From NCBI RefSeq assembly GCF_039794105.1, contig NZ_JBDIWA010000002.1:209392-273391 (forward strand): 64,000 nucleotides of DNA, written 5' to 3'. The notes under the pieces are model-generated. The model saw only the letters and a list, made by a program, of their open reading frames with translations. It did no database searches and was not told the origin of the DNA. The translations under genes and the position numbers were made by a program. How positions within the stretch are numbered: the first letter of the stretch is position 1; every line of letters starts with the position of its first letter. The stretch is from Kuenenia sp039794105. GTDB lineage: Bacteria > Planctomycetota > Brocadiia > Brocadiales > Brocadiaceae. Below, piece after piece: positions 1-7,505 of the stretch.

Positions 1-1652
1 TTGATGGGAAATCTCTGGAAAATTCATGGATTATATTACGTGAAAATCAAAGTGATATTAGTCTTACCGAAAGCCCGGGGCATTTAAGGATTGTTTCCAA
101 GGCTGAAGACTTGTGGCAAATAAATGTAAACAACAAGATTAAACTCCTTCGCCGTGGGCCACATGGCGATTTTGAAATAGTCGTCAAGTTAACGTATGAT
201 CCCAAGGAAAAGTTTCAGCAAGCAGGAATAATCCTCTACGAGGATGAGGAAAACTATGTAATGCTCACCCGCCAAAAAGATGACGCACAGCACGTCGTAA
301 TGAGCAGGTCTATTTCTAAAACGGAAGGGGCGAAATCTGCCGCCACATCATTGACAACATTGTATTTAAAATTAACAAAGTCCGGGGAAAGTATTTCCGG
401 CGCTTTCAGCACGAATGGAGAAACCTGGACGACCGTAGATCACATTTCCGGCTTACATTTTAAACATCCGCAGGTCGGCTTGGTAGGTTTTAACGCTCAA
501 CAAAAAACCACGGCCAATGCGGACTTTGATTTTTTTAAGATAAGTGCAATAGGCGGAGGGGTTGCTTCTGCAGTGGAGGAATTGCTCGAAGTAAATAAAT
601 ACAATAAATCCATTCACGTTATGGCAATGTTGATGGTCGGTTTCGGATTTTTAATGGTCTACGTAAAAAGATACGGCTGGGGGTCTGTTACCGCCACCTA
701 TATTGCCGTGAGTTTTGTTATTCCTTACTACATGTACTTAAAATCAAAGGGGCTATTCGGAGAGGCGGCGGAATTTCAAATAGACCGTTTGATCCTCGCG
801 GAATTTTGTGCGGCGTCCATGCTTATTGCAATGGGGGCATATTTGGGAAGATTAAAAATGTCTCAGTATATTATTGCGGCATTGTTGTTCGTTCCTTCCT
901 ATATGCTTAACGAATGGATTATGTTAGACGATGGAATGGGTTTGATACCAAAGGGGAAGCTCATTGATACGGGCGGGTCGATAGTTATCCATCAGTTTGG
1001 TGCATATTTTGGATTGGGCGTAATAATAAGGATGACCACAAAGGAAGACTTCTCGAAAGGTATTGAGTCCGATAAGATAAGCAATCAGTATTCGATGCTT
1101 GGAAGTATGGTGCTGTGGATATTCTGGCCATCGTTTTGTGCGGCAGCCGCCGAGGCGTCACAAATGGTTACTGCGGCGATAAACACCATTCTTTCCTTAT
1201 GTGCAGCAACAATTTCTACTTACCTGGCGACCACGCTGATTCGAAAGAAAATCGTTATTGAAGATATGGCAAATGCCGCACTTGCCGGCGGTGTGGCTAT
1301 CGGTTCTTCATGTGCTTATACAACGCCAAGGGCAGCGCTGATGTTAGGTTTCATAGCCGGTATTTTGAGTGTCATTGGCTTTGCACTCATACAACCACGG
1401 CTTCAGAGAATGATTAAGGGCATTGATACCTGCGGCGTTCATAACCTTCATGGTATGCCTGGTATATTGGGTGGTTTGGCAGCAATTTTTATGGCAGGCA
1501 GCGCAGTACCCGGATTGCAGATAAAGGGGGTTGTTATCACCTTTGTCGTGGCCATTATTACCGGGCTTGCAAGCGGGACGGTGGTTTCTATGTTTGGCCA
1601 CAGAAGAGATTCTTACAATGATGAAGAAGAATTTGTAGTGGAAGCCCACTAA
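1..1652 (+). CDS. Rh-type ammonium transporter with N-terminal concanavalin-like domain (5' end outside window)
   Basis: The reading frame is open from base 3, so the gene begins upstream of the window; a TTG at 111 is an internal codon. To about base 580 it encodes a beta-rich DUF1349/concanavalin-A-like domain. From about base 610 it encodes a membrane domain of the Amt/Rh ammonium channel superfamily. Rh-type rather than Amt-type motifs are visible: VIHQFGAYFG (pore His codon at 990), a WIFWPSF helix, NAALAGGVAIG, and GVHNLHGMPGILGG (second pore His codon at 1449). Known role of the family: NH3/NH4+ or CO2 passage. The lectin-like domain is presumably extracytoplasmic, though this is inferred. 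The C-terminal tail is short and acidic. A strong terminator follows directly. Confidence 0.9.
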   Translation, partial: DGKSLENSWIILRENQSDISLTESPGHLRIVSKAEDLWQINVNNKIKLLRRGPHGDFEIVVKLTYDPKEKFQQAGIILYEDEENYVMLTRQKDDAQHVVMSRSISKTEGAKSAATSLTTLYLKLTKSGESISGAFSTNGETWTTVDHISGLHFKHPQVGLVGFNAQQKTTANADFDFFKISAIGGGVASAVEELLEVNKYNKSIHVMAMLMVGFGFLMVYVKRYGWGSVTATYIAVSFVIPYYMYLKSKGLFGEAAEFQIDRLILAEFCAASMLIAMGAYLGRLKMSQYIIAALLFVPSYMLNEWIMLDDGMGLIPKGKLIDTGGSIVIHQFGAYFGLGVIIRMTTKEDFSKGIESDKISNQYSMLGSMVLWIFWPSFCAAAAEASQMVTAAINTILSLCAATISTYLATTLIRKKIVIEDMANAALAGGVAIGSSCAYTTPRAALMLGFIAGILSVIGFALIQPRLQRMIKGIDTCGVHNLHGMPGILGGLAAIFMAGSAVPGLQIKGVVITFVVAIITGLASGTVVSMFGHRRDSYNDEEEFVVEAH

Positions 1653-1681
1653 GAGTGCTGCCGGAGAAGATATATTTACAT

Positions 1682-1725
1682 AGACCTCCTGCGTTTAATA
1701 AAACGCAGGAGGTCTTTTGTTTTTA
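1682..1725 (+). terminator. Rho-independent terminator of the Rh gene
   Basis: A perfect 15-bp stem (1682-1696 with 1701-1715) has a 4-base AATA loop and is followed by a T-rich run broken by one G. It lies 30 bases after the stop of the Rh gene and just ahead of the next gene's ribosome site, so the next gene probably has its own promoter or depends on read-through. Confidence 0.9.
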
Positions 1726-1735
1726 AGGAAAAGAT

Positions 1736-2746
1736 ATGAATAAAATAATTGAATGCGTGCCTAATTTTAGCGAAGGAAAAGATCCCCGGAAGGTAGCAAA
1801 AATTGCTGCTGCGGTTCAAAGGGTTAAGGGGGTAAAATTGCTGAACGTCGAATCTGATCCTGACTATAACCGCACGGTAATTACCTTTGCGGGAGAGCCG
1901 GAGGCGGTCAGGGATGCGGCTTTTTTCGCCATAGAAACGGCAGCGAACGTTATTGATATGACACTGCAAAAAGGGGAACATCCGCGTATTGGCGCAACAG
2001 ATGTTTGCCCTTTTGTTCCCGTTGCAAATATTACCATGGCTGAATGCGTTAAAATCGCGCATTTATTAGGCAAGGATGTTGGAGAAAGGATTGACATTCC
2101 CGTGTATCTTTACGCGGAAGCGGCAAATGTACCTCAACGTTATTTGCTCCCGGACATACGGAAAGGCGAATATGAAGGCCTTTCAAAAAAATTGAGCGAT
2201 GCGGAATGGCGGCCTGATTACGGCCCTTCAATATTTAACGACCGTGTGAAAAAAACAGGCGCCACGGTAATTGGCGCGCGGGAATTTTTAATCGCTTACA
2301 ATGTGAATCTGGATACCGACGATATTTCCGTTGCCAATACTATTTCAGCGATAATCCGGTCTTCGGGGAGAATGAAATTGAATGAAAAAGGGGAAAAGGA
2401 GCGTGTTGCAGGTACGCTGAAATTCGTTCAGGCAATGGGCGTGGATTTAAAGGAATACAAAATCACTCAGGTATCCACCAACATCCTGAATTACAAAGTA
2501 ACCCCGCCGCATGTTGTTTTTGAAGAGATAAAGAAACTTGCAAACGTTTATGGCGTAAATGCCAGTGGCAGCGAGGTTATTGGCCTTATACCAAAAGGCG
2601 CCCTCATTGCGGCAGGGCGTTTTTATTCTTCGGAAGAAAACGAACAAAACCTTGTCAACGTTGCAGTAGAAAAACTGGGATTAAGCCAGCTAAATAAATT
2701 TGCGCCGGAGAAAAAAGTTGTTGAATATATGCTTGGACTGAATTGA
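1736..2746 (+). CDS. ftcD: Glutamate formimidoyltransferase
   Basis: 336-residue protein matching the formiminotransferase part of FtcD, without the cyclodeaminase domain. The N-terminus IIECVPNFSEGKD is the family hallmark, and EHPRIGATDVCPFVPV contains the expected catalytic His. Known reaction: transfer of a formimino group from N-formimino-L-glutamate to tetrahydrofolate. The ATG at 1736 follows AAGGAAAAG at a good distance. No histidine-degradation genes are nearby, so a role in folate one-carbon metabolism is equally possible (inference). Confidence 0.93.
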   Translation: MNKIIECVPNFSEGKDPRKVAKIAAAVQRVKGVKLLNVESDPDYNRTVITFAGEPEAVRDAAFFAIETAANVIDMTLQKGEHPRIGATDVCPFVPVANITMAECVKIAHLLGKDVGERIDIPVYLYAEAANVPQRYLLPDIRKGEYEGLSKKLSDAEWRPDYGPSIFNDRVKKTGATVIGAREFLIAYNVNLDTDDISVANTISAIIRSSGRMKLNEKGEKERVAGTLKFVQAMGVDLKEYKITQVSTNILNYKVTPPHVVFEEIKKLANVYGVNASGSEVIGLIPKGALIAAGRFYSSEENEQNLVNVAVEKLGLSQLNKFAPEKKVVEYMLGLN

Positions 2747-2800
2747 TAATTGATACACTGATAGATGTCGCCTGCGCAAAAAGAGGGATGGGCAGGCGTC

Positions 2801-2819
2801 TTCCGGCAAAAAGCCGGAG
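2801..2819. terminator. Possible hairpin between convergent genes
   Basis: Short GC-rich stem (TCCGGC at 2802-2807 pairing with GCCGGA at 2813-2818) around a run of A, in the gap between the convergent ftcD and glutaredoxin-like genes. A second weaker stem (GCCTGC/GCAGGC) lies just before. There is no clear T-run, so termination activity is uncertain. Confidence 0.35.
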
Positions 2820-2823
2820 ATTA

Positions 2824-3081
2824 TCAGACAAGATATGCGTCGATTTCTTCTTTATTGAAACCATACAATATCTTATCTTCATTAACAACGACAATGGGAA
2901 GTTTGTCGAGAGATTCTATGTCATCTGTGCCAACAATTCTTATTGCATCTTTCCTTGCGTCTTCATCCTTGTCTATATCGTAGGAAATGTAATCTGCATT
3001 TCTCTTGTTTAAGTATGCAAGTAATTGATTACATTTCGGGCAAAACGGGGTGCAAAATACTTTAAATTTATTTTTAACCAT
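2824..3081 (-). CDS. Glutaredoxin-like protein
   Basis: 85-residue thioredoxin-fold protein. It begins VKNKFKVFCTPFCPKC, carrying a CPKC redox motif after the first strand, and has the cis-Pro region LDKLPIVVVN near residue 65. Size and order fit small glutaredoxin/NrdH-like proteins that reduce disulfides or glutathione mixed disulfides. An ATG at 3132 would add 17 residues. The ATG at 3081 is preferred because it follows a purine-rich AGAAAGAGAGAAAG stretch and starts at the conserved fold. Convergent with ftcD; no operon partner. Confidence 0.8.
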   Translation of the reverse strand: MVKNKFKVFCTPFCPKCNQLLAYLNKRNADYISYDIDKDEDARKDAIRIVGTDDIESLDKLPIVVVNEDKILYGFNKEEIDAYLV

Positions 3082-3120
3082 GTCTTTCTCTCTTTCTTCG
3101 TAAAAGGATATTCTATAGTA

Positions 3121-3226
3121 GGGGCAAGGCATTTGCCTGCTTACAATATAACTCGTTCAACAGAGCGGAGTAGGCGCATGTACAGTATTTTATTCCTTAT
3201 CTTCTATGCAGGCAAATGCTTCGCCC
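3121..3226. repeat. Imperfect inverted repeat related to the MITE-like family
   Basis: Arms GGGGCAAGGCATTTGCCTGC (3121-3140) and GCAGGCAAATGCTTCGCCC (3208-3226) are inverted copies. The same arm sequence occurs inside the MITE-like element at 37558-37692, but the GTAACACTTTAG termini are not seen here. The spacer to 3391 holds no gene. Confidence 0.6.
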
Positions 3227-3391
3227 AATAAAGGTCCGCGTTTCCATGCAGGATGCCATTACAAGTTAAAATTCAAGCATAAACAGGGTTATCCGTCAAC
3301 GAAAAAACCCTATTCGCCTCAATTGTTTATCAACAAATTGTAATGCAAGGAAAGAGACAGGTAATGGCAAAGAAAAAGGATAAGAACATAT

Positions 3392-4684
3392 ATGCTGAAG
3401 TTTAAAAACAGGCAGGAATTGGGCTGGTGTTTTTACGATTGGGCGAATTCGGCATTCGCCACAACCGTCATGGCAGGATTCTTCCCGGTGTTTTTCAAAA
3501 ATTACTTGTGTCAGGACATGGAAGTGACAAAAAGTACTGCGATTTTGGGAATGGCAAATTCTTTGTCGGGGTTTTTAGTGGCGGCGATTGCCCCAATAAT
3601 TGGTGCGATTGCGGATAGCGGGTCGTATAAAAAAAGATTCCTGATTTTTTTTGCGTATCTTGGCGTCCTGTCAACAACAGCACTTTTTATGGTGCAGAGG
3701 GGTAATTGGCTGTTTGCGGCGGTTGCCTACACAATTGGCACGGTTGGATTTTCAGGCAGTGTTATCTTTTATGATTCCATCCTTCCTTTAATAACAAATA
3801 AAAAAAGGATTGATTATGTATCTGCGCTGGGTTATGCAATGGGTTATCTTGGCGGAGGGATACTCTTTGCATTCAATATTTGGATGATATTACAACCGGC
3901 ATTTTTTGGACTAAAAGATGCGAACCACGCAATACGGGTTTCCTTTTTAACCGTTGCCGCCTGGTGGGGAATATTTACATTACCCATTATTTTTTTTGTA
4001 AAGGAACCAGGGAAAGAAACCCGCATTTCGTTGAAATTTGCTTTCCGAAGCGGATTGAAAAGATTAGCTCATACCTTACATAAGATACAACACATGAAAA
4101 CGATAATTCTTTTTTTAACCGCCTATTGGCTTTATATTGATGGCGTGGATACTATAGTAAGAATGGGGGTTGATTATGGATTGTCAATAGGTTTCGAATA
4201 CAGGGACTTGCTGCTGGCATTGCTTATCACCCAATTCGTGAGTTTTCCCTGCGCTATAGCATTTGGAAAACTGGGAGAAAGAATAGGGGCGAAACATGCG
4301 ATTTTTATTGCTATCGGAGTCTATATCTTTGCCGTAATGTGGGCAATGAGGATGAAGGCAACATATGAGTTTTATGGGCTTGCTATCATAATAGGGCTTA
4401 TTCAGGGCGGTATTCAGGCAATGAGCCGGTCTTTTTATTCACGCCTTATTCCCCATGATCAATTGGCGGAGTTTTACGGATTTTACAATATGGTGGGCAA
4501 GTTTGCCGTTATTCTAGGCCCTGTTTTAATCGGCATTACGGGGATATTTTTTGAGAGTTCGCGAATAGGCATTGCGTCAATCGTGATTCTCTTTATAGCC
4601 GGAGGGGTACTGCTTTTTTTTGTGGATGAAAAGAAAGGCGCTGAGCAAACAAAATATCTTTCTTTACATAAAAACGGACAGTAG
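3392..4684 (+). CDS. MFS transporter, UMF1/Atg22-like family
   Basis: 430-residue polytopic membrane protein with about 12 predicted helices. The N-terminus ELGWCFYDWANSAFATTVMA is the signature of the UMF1 (unknown major facilitator 1) family, related to yeast Atg22. APIIGAIADSGSYKKR is the typical MFS loop 2-3 motif. The substrate is unknown; Atg22 effluxes amino acids from the vacuole, but this does not fix the bacterial role. The ATG at 3392 follows AAGGATAAGAACAT. It stands alone between repeats. Confidence 0.88.
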   Translation: MLKFKNRQELGWCFYDWANSAFATTVMAGFFPVFFKNYLCQDMEVTKSTAILGMANSLSGFLVAAIAPIIGAIADSGSYKKRFLIFFAYLGVLSTTALFMVQRGNWLFAAVAYTIGTVGFSGSVIFYDSILPLITNKKRIDYVSALGYAMGYLGGGILFAFNIWMILQPAFFGLKDANHAIRVSFLTVAAWWGIFTLPIIFFVKEPGKETRISLKFAFRSGLKRLAHTLHKIQHMKTIILFLTAYWLYIDGVDTIVRMGVDYGLSIGFEYRDLLLALLITQFVSFPCAIAFGKLGERIGAKHAIFIAIGVYIFAVMWAMRMKATYEFYGLAIIIGLIQGGIQAMSRSFYSRLIPHDQLAEFYGFYNMVGKFAVILGPVLIGITGIFFESSRIGIASIVILFIAGGVLLFFVDEKKGAEQTKYLSLHKNGQ

Positions 4685-4800
4685 GCAGTAGGCAGTAAGT
4701 AGTAGGTAGTAGGTAGTAGGTAGTAGGTAGTCGGCAGTCGGCAGTCGGCAATCGACAATCGACAAATTGTGGATTGTGGATTGTGGACTGAGGATTGAGC
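4682..4800. repeat. Tandem 7-bp repeats and low-complexity tract
   Basis: A run of variants of TAGTAGG/CAGTAGG/CAGTCGG units in register, then CGACAATC and GGATTGT units, immediately after the UMF1 stop codon. A similar short mix of CAATCGGCAATTTGC units occurs near 36425-36465. Reads as slipped-strand microrepeat DNA, with no coding signal. Confidence 0.8.
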
Positions 4801-4881
4801 ACGAGGGGATGGGGTCATATCTTGATATGTGATTAAACCCATTTTTGAAATCAAGGATCAAGATGTTACCCCCTTTTGCTC

Positions 4882-4923
4882 CTTTATCAACAATATAATA
4901 AAATCAATGCGGAGGTTATATAA
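4882..4923 (+). pseudogene. C-terminal relic of a HigB-type toxin
   Basis: Codons from 4888 read QQYNKINAEVI then TAA at 4921-4923, matching the C-terminal tail usual in HigB mRNA interferases (HxxYDKINAxTI-like, from memory of the family). The stop overlaps the higA start by one base, the normal higB-higA arrangement. Upstream codons lose resemblance within a few residues, so the toxin body is gone. Confidence 0.55.
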
Positions 4924-5318
4924 TGGACATTTATCAAATAAAAACAGAAGTAGATTACAAAAAAGCACTTTCCGAAATTGAAAATCTCTGGGGCTCAAAG
5001 GAAAATACAAAAGAAGGAGATAAACTAGATATTCTTTTAGTTTTGGTGGAAGCATACGAAGAAAAACACTATCCAGTTGATCCACCTGATCCGGTAGAAG
5101 CATTAAGATTTAGAGTGGAACAAATGGATTTATCCAGAAAGGATTTAGAACCATTTATAGGAAAACGTGGTCGAGTGTCAGAAATTTTTAATCATCAAAG
5201 AAATCTTACTTTAAATATGATTAAAAAGCTTCATTTTAATCTTCATATTCCTTTAGAAAGCTTAATCGGGAATGCACCCGTGGCGGACTTAGAAGCACAA
5301 AACTGTCAACCTGTATAA
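4923..5318 (+). CDS. higA: HigA-like antitoxin, helix-turn-helix
   Basis: 131-residue COG5499-type antitoxin. An N-terminal segment (about residues 1-60, with the ALSEIENLW helix) precedes a helix-turn-helix near residues 75-115 (LSRKDLEPFIGKRGRVSEIFN...LTLNMIKKLH), where the family binds its own operator. The ATG at 4923 has GGAGG at 4911-4915. Only a few codons of the partner toxin survive directly upstream, so this is an orphan antitoxin, perhaps kept for regulation or to neutralise a toxin elsewhere (inference). Confidence 0.85.
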   Translation: MDIYQIKTEVDYKKALSEIENLWGSKENTKEGDKLDILLVLVEAYEEKHYPVDPPDPVEALRFRVEQMDLSRKDLEPFIGKRGRVSEIFNHQRNLTLNMIKKLHFNLHIPLESLIGNAPVADLEAQNCQPV

Positions 5319-5329
5319 ATGCCAGATAG

Positions 5330-5388
5330 AAGCACTGCACTTGATTTAACCGCGTCACCCGCCATTGCGCCAAACGCCTGTTGGCGGT
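5330..5388 (-). other. Truncated attC-like recombination site
   Basis: Read on the minus strand after the DUF262 stop: ACCGCCAAC (5388-5380), then AGGCGTTTGGCGC and a further CCGCCATTG-like palindrome half on the complement. CCGCCAAC mirrors the GTTGGCGG that precedes the same gene on its 5' side, as expected of a mobile integron cassette. The far half is missing because the higA gene ends there. Tentative. Confidence 0.4.
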
Positions 5389-5408
5389 TCGTTGTTCTTT
5401 TTCTGTCG

Positions 5409-7193
5409 TCATAGTCCGAAGTAATAATCTCTCATTTTGTTTGCCATAAGTTTCCTTCTCAAAGCCAGAAAGTCTTGATAGTCGTCTATGGTCATTTCCA
5501 TCAACTCTGTCGGAACACAATTCAATTTTAAATTGTCCAAAAGTTCCTGCTCTGTCGAAATTCCACTTACTTGTCTGTTGTTCTCAGTCATTTGCGTTTT
5601 GAGTAAGTCGAAATAGTCTTTAGGAGGCTTGTTGCCCACCTTAATGTTTATTTCTGACTGCATATACACATAGTTTGCAATCTGATTGTATTTGCTTCGG
5701 TCAAGCCCGTTCTTCTTCAAATAGCCTTTTGGAAACAAATGGTGTATGTCACCACGAAGCGAAATCAAGTCGCTAACTAAAACGTCTTTTGATAAAAATC
5801 CTTTGTCATTAGCTTTTACTTGTGAGGCAAGAAATACGTGGAAATATGGACTACTTGCAACAGAAGTGTCCAAACTTTGTGGCAAAGAAGCGTTCCAAAA
5901 TGCTTCTGAAAGTTCGGCTTCTTCTCGCTCGTTCAAAATCTCGTTAAATGGTTTGTGTGAAATCTGCTTAATGTCGAAGTCAAACGCACTTTCTGGTGAA
6001 CCTGAATACCGACCTGTCAGAATTGAATAAACCAACCAACGTCTTGCATAACTCTCAATGTCAATGGAACTTACTCCAAGGTCTTTCAGTTTAAGGTAAA
6101 CTATGTAAGCAAAATTTATAGCGTTTTGTGAACGGATTAGTTTAGGTGAAATAAAGCCGGCTGATTTTACAATCATTAAAAACCTTTTGAAATTGGTTTC
6201 ATTGATAAAGTTGGTTACTCCGTTTTTAAGTGTCGCAAATGATTGTTGAGCTATTTCTGCTTCGTATGTTCTTGTTTCAAAATTTCTTCCTGATAACAAA
6301 CTAACCAAGTCGGAAAGTCTGCCCCTGTTGAATTGTGAAGTAAAAGTAACACGAATTAAGTCATTATAGTCGGGGTCGTAAAGGTCTTCATTTTCAGTTT
6401 TGAGCCATTGCATTTTTTGAAAGAAGTCTGTTTTTGCAAACTCCTTGTCATTATCTACTATGTGTTTGTAAAAGTCAGGAGCAATGGCAAGGTGGCAGAA
6501 ATAGTCAATCGTTTTTCTTAGTTCATTTCCACCATTTTCGGTGTCTGCTGCAATCTTACTCATTGCAAAGTCTGCTTGACTTAAAACAACTCCTTTTGAG
6601 TTGATGCGGATAAAAATTTCCGTAACGGTTTCAATGTCTAAGTCAGGCGAAAGTTCGATTAAACCAATTTGCTTTTTCGGTATGTTAATAAGGTTTGAGA
6701 AAGCGTTACGAACGTGCTTTTTGTCAACATCAGTATTTAGTTCAAAATAATTGTCAGCAATCTCAAATAGGTCTCCGTTTATTGCTTCTGAAATATCGTG
6801 TAGCCAGGTTTTGTCTTTAAGAATGGCTGGATTTTGAACTTCAAACCGTTCTTCAATTGGATTGAACGCTATTTTGATTTTTACTTGTTGATATGTCTTG
6901 TTGATTATATATTGTCCAAGAATTGCAGCTGTTAATGCTGTTACTCGTTGTTGTCCATCAATTAAAACCTTTTTTCCTTCACTTAAACTTCCGTCTTTCA
7001 GCCTTACGTTAGGGTTTCTCCAAGCGATAACATAGCCAACAGGATAACCTTGATATAAACTGTCCATTAAGTCGCGGACTTTTGAACTGTCCCAAACAAA
7101 TGGTCTTTGAATTTCTGGAATTGCAATTTCTCCTGAATTTACCCAAGCTAAAATTGTCTCGATTAAGTGTTGGTTAACTGAATATTTCTGCAT
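5409..7193 (-). CDS. DUF262/HNH-type nuclease (GmrSD-like)
   Basis: 594-residue protein. The N-terminal DUF262 domain shows IPEIQRPFVW (near residue 27) and the nucleotide-binding LIDGQQRVTALTAA (near residue 80). A long helical middle follows, and the C-terminus has an HNH-like IHHLFPKGYLKK...QIANYVYMQSEIN segment (about residues 480-515). Known relatives are modification-dependent or phage-defence nucleases such as GmrSD. The ATG at 7193 (after AAAAAAGGAAAGACTT) is preferred over an adjoining TTG. It is bracketed by attC-like sites and runs opposite to higA, suggesting acquisition as a gene cassette. Confidence 0.85.
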   Translation of the reverse strand: MQKYSVNQHLIETILAWVNSGEIAIPEIQRPFVWDSSKVRDLMDSLYQGYPVGYVIAWRNPNVRLKDGSLSEGKKVLIDGQQRVTALTAAILGQYIINKTYQQVKIKIAFNPIEERFEVQNPAILKDKTWLHDISEAINGDLFEIADNYFELNTDVDKKHVRNAFSNLINIPKKQIGLIELSPDLDIETVTEIFIRINSKGVVLSQADFAMSKIAADTENGGNELRKTIDYFCHLAIAPDFYKHIVDNDKEFAKTDFFQKMQWLKTENEDLYDPDYNDLIRVTFTSQFNRGRLSDLVSLLSGRNFETRTYEAEIAQQSFATLKNGVTNFINETNFKRFLMIVKSAGFISPKLIRSQNAINFAYIVYLKLKDLGVSSIDIESYARRWLVYSILTGRYSGSPESAFDFDIKQISHKPFNEILNEREEAELSEAFWNASLPQSLDTSVASSPYFHVFLASQVKANDKGFLSKDVLVSDLISLRGDIHHLFPKGYLKKNGLDRSKYNQIANYVYMQSEINIKVGNKPPKDYFDLLKTQMTENNRQVSGISTEQELLDNLKLNCVPTELMEMTIDDYQDFLALRRKLMANKMRDYYFGL

Positions 7194-7250
7194 CAAGTCT
7201 TTCCTTTTTTGTCTGTTCGTTTATGGTTTCGGTGTCGTCTCTTACAATGA

Positions 7251-7384
7251 CCGCCAACGTTTTGCGTGTTGCCGAAGTTGGCGATTTTCAGCACTAAAGT
7301 TCATTCGAAGCACTACTGTTTGTTGACCCACAACTGTAATATGAAGCACGGAACCGCTAATTTTGGCAACACGCTGTTATAGGC
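7251..7384 (-). other. attC-like integron recombination site
   Basis: 134-bp imperfect palindrome. Minus-strand order: GCCTATAAC (7384-7376), GCGTGTTGCC (7374-7365), about 90 bases, GGCAACACGC (7273-7264), then GTTGGCGG (7258-7251). The inner 10-bp arms are perfectly complementary and sit 1 and 5 bases from the outer boxes. The outer boxes do not match each other, but the 3' box matches the box after the DUF262 gene, as in cassette arrays. No gene is seen between here and 7506. Confidence 0.5.
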
Positions 7385-7505
7385 TGGCGTTCTTGTCTGT
7401 CGTGGCTTACTACCATTTTTATGTCTTCTGTTACTGTTATTTGTCGAGTGCTTTTTTGTCTGGCTTGTGTAGGGTGTTTTATTTTTTTGAAGCATTGGAA
7501 AATTT

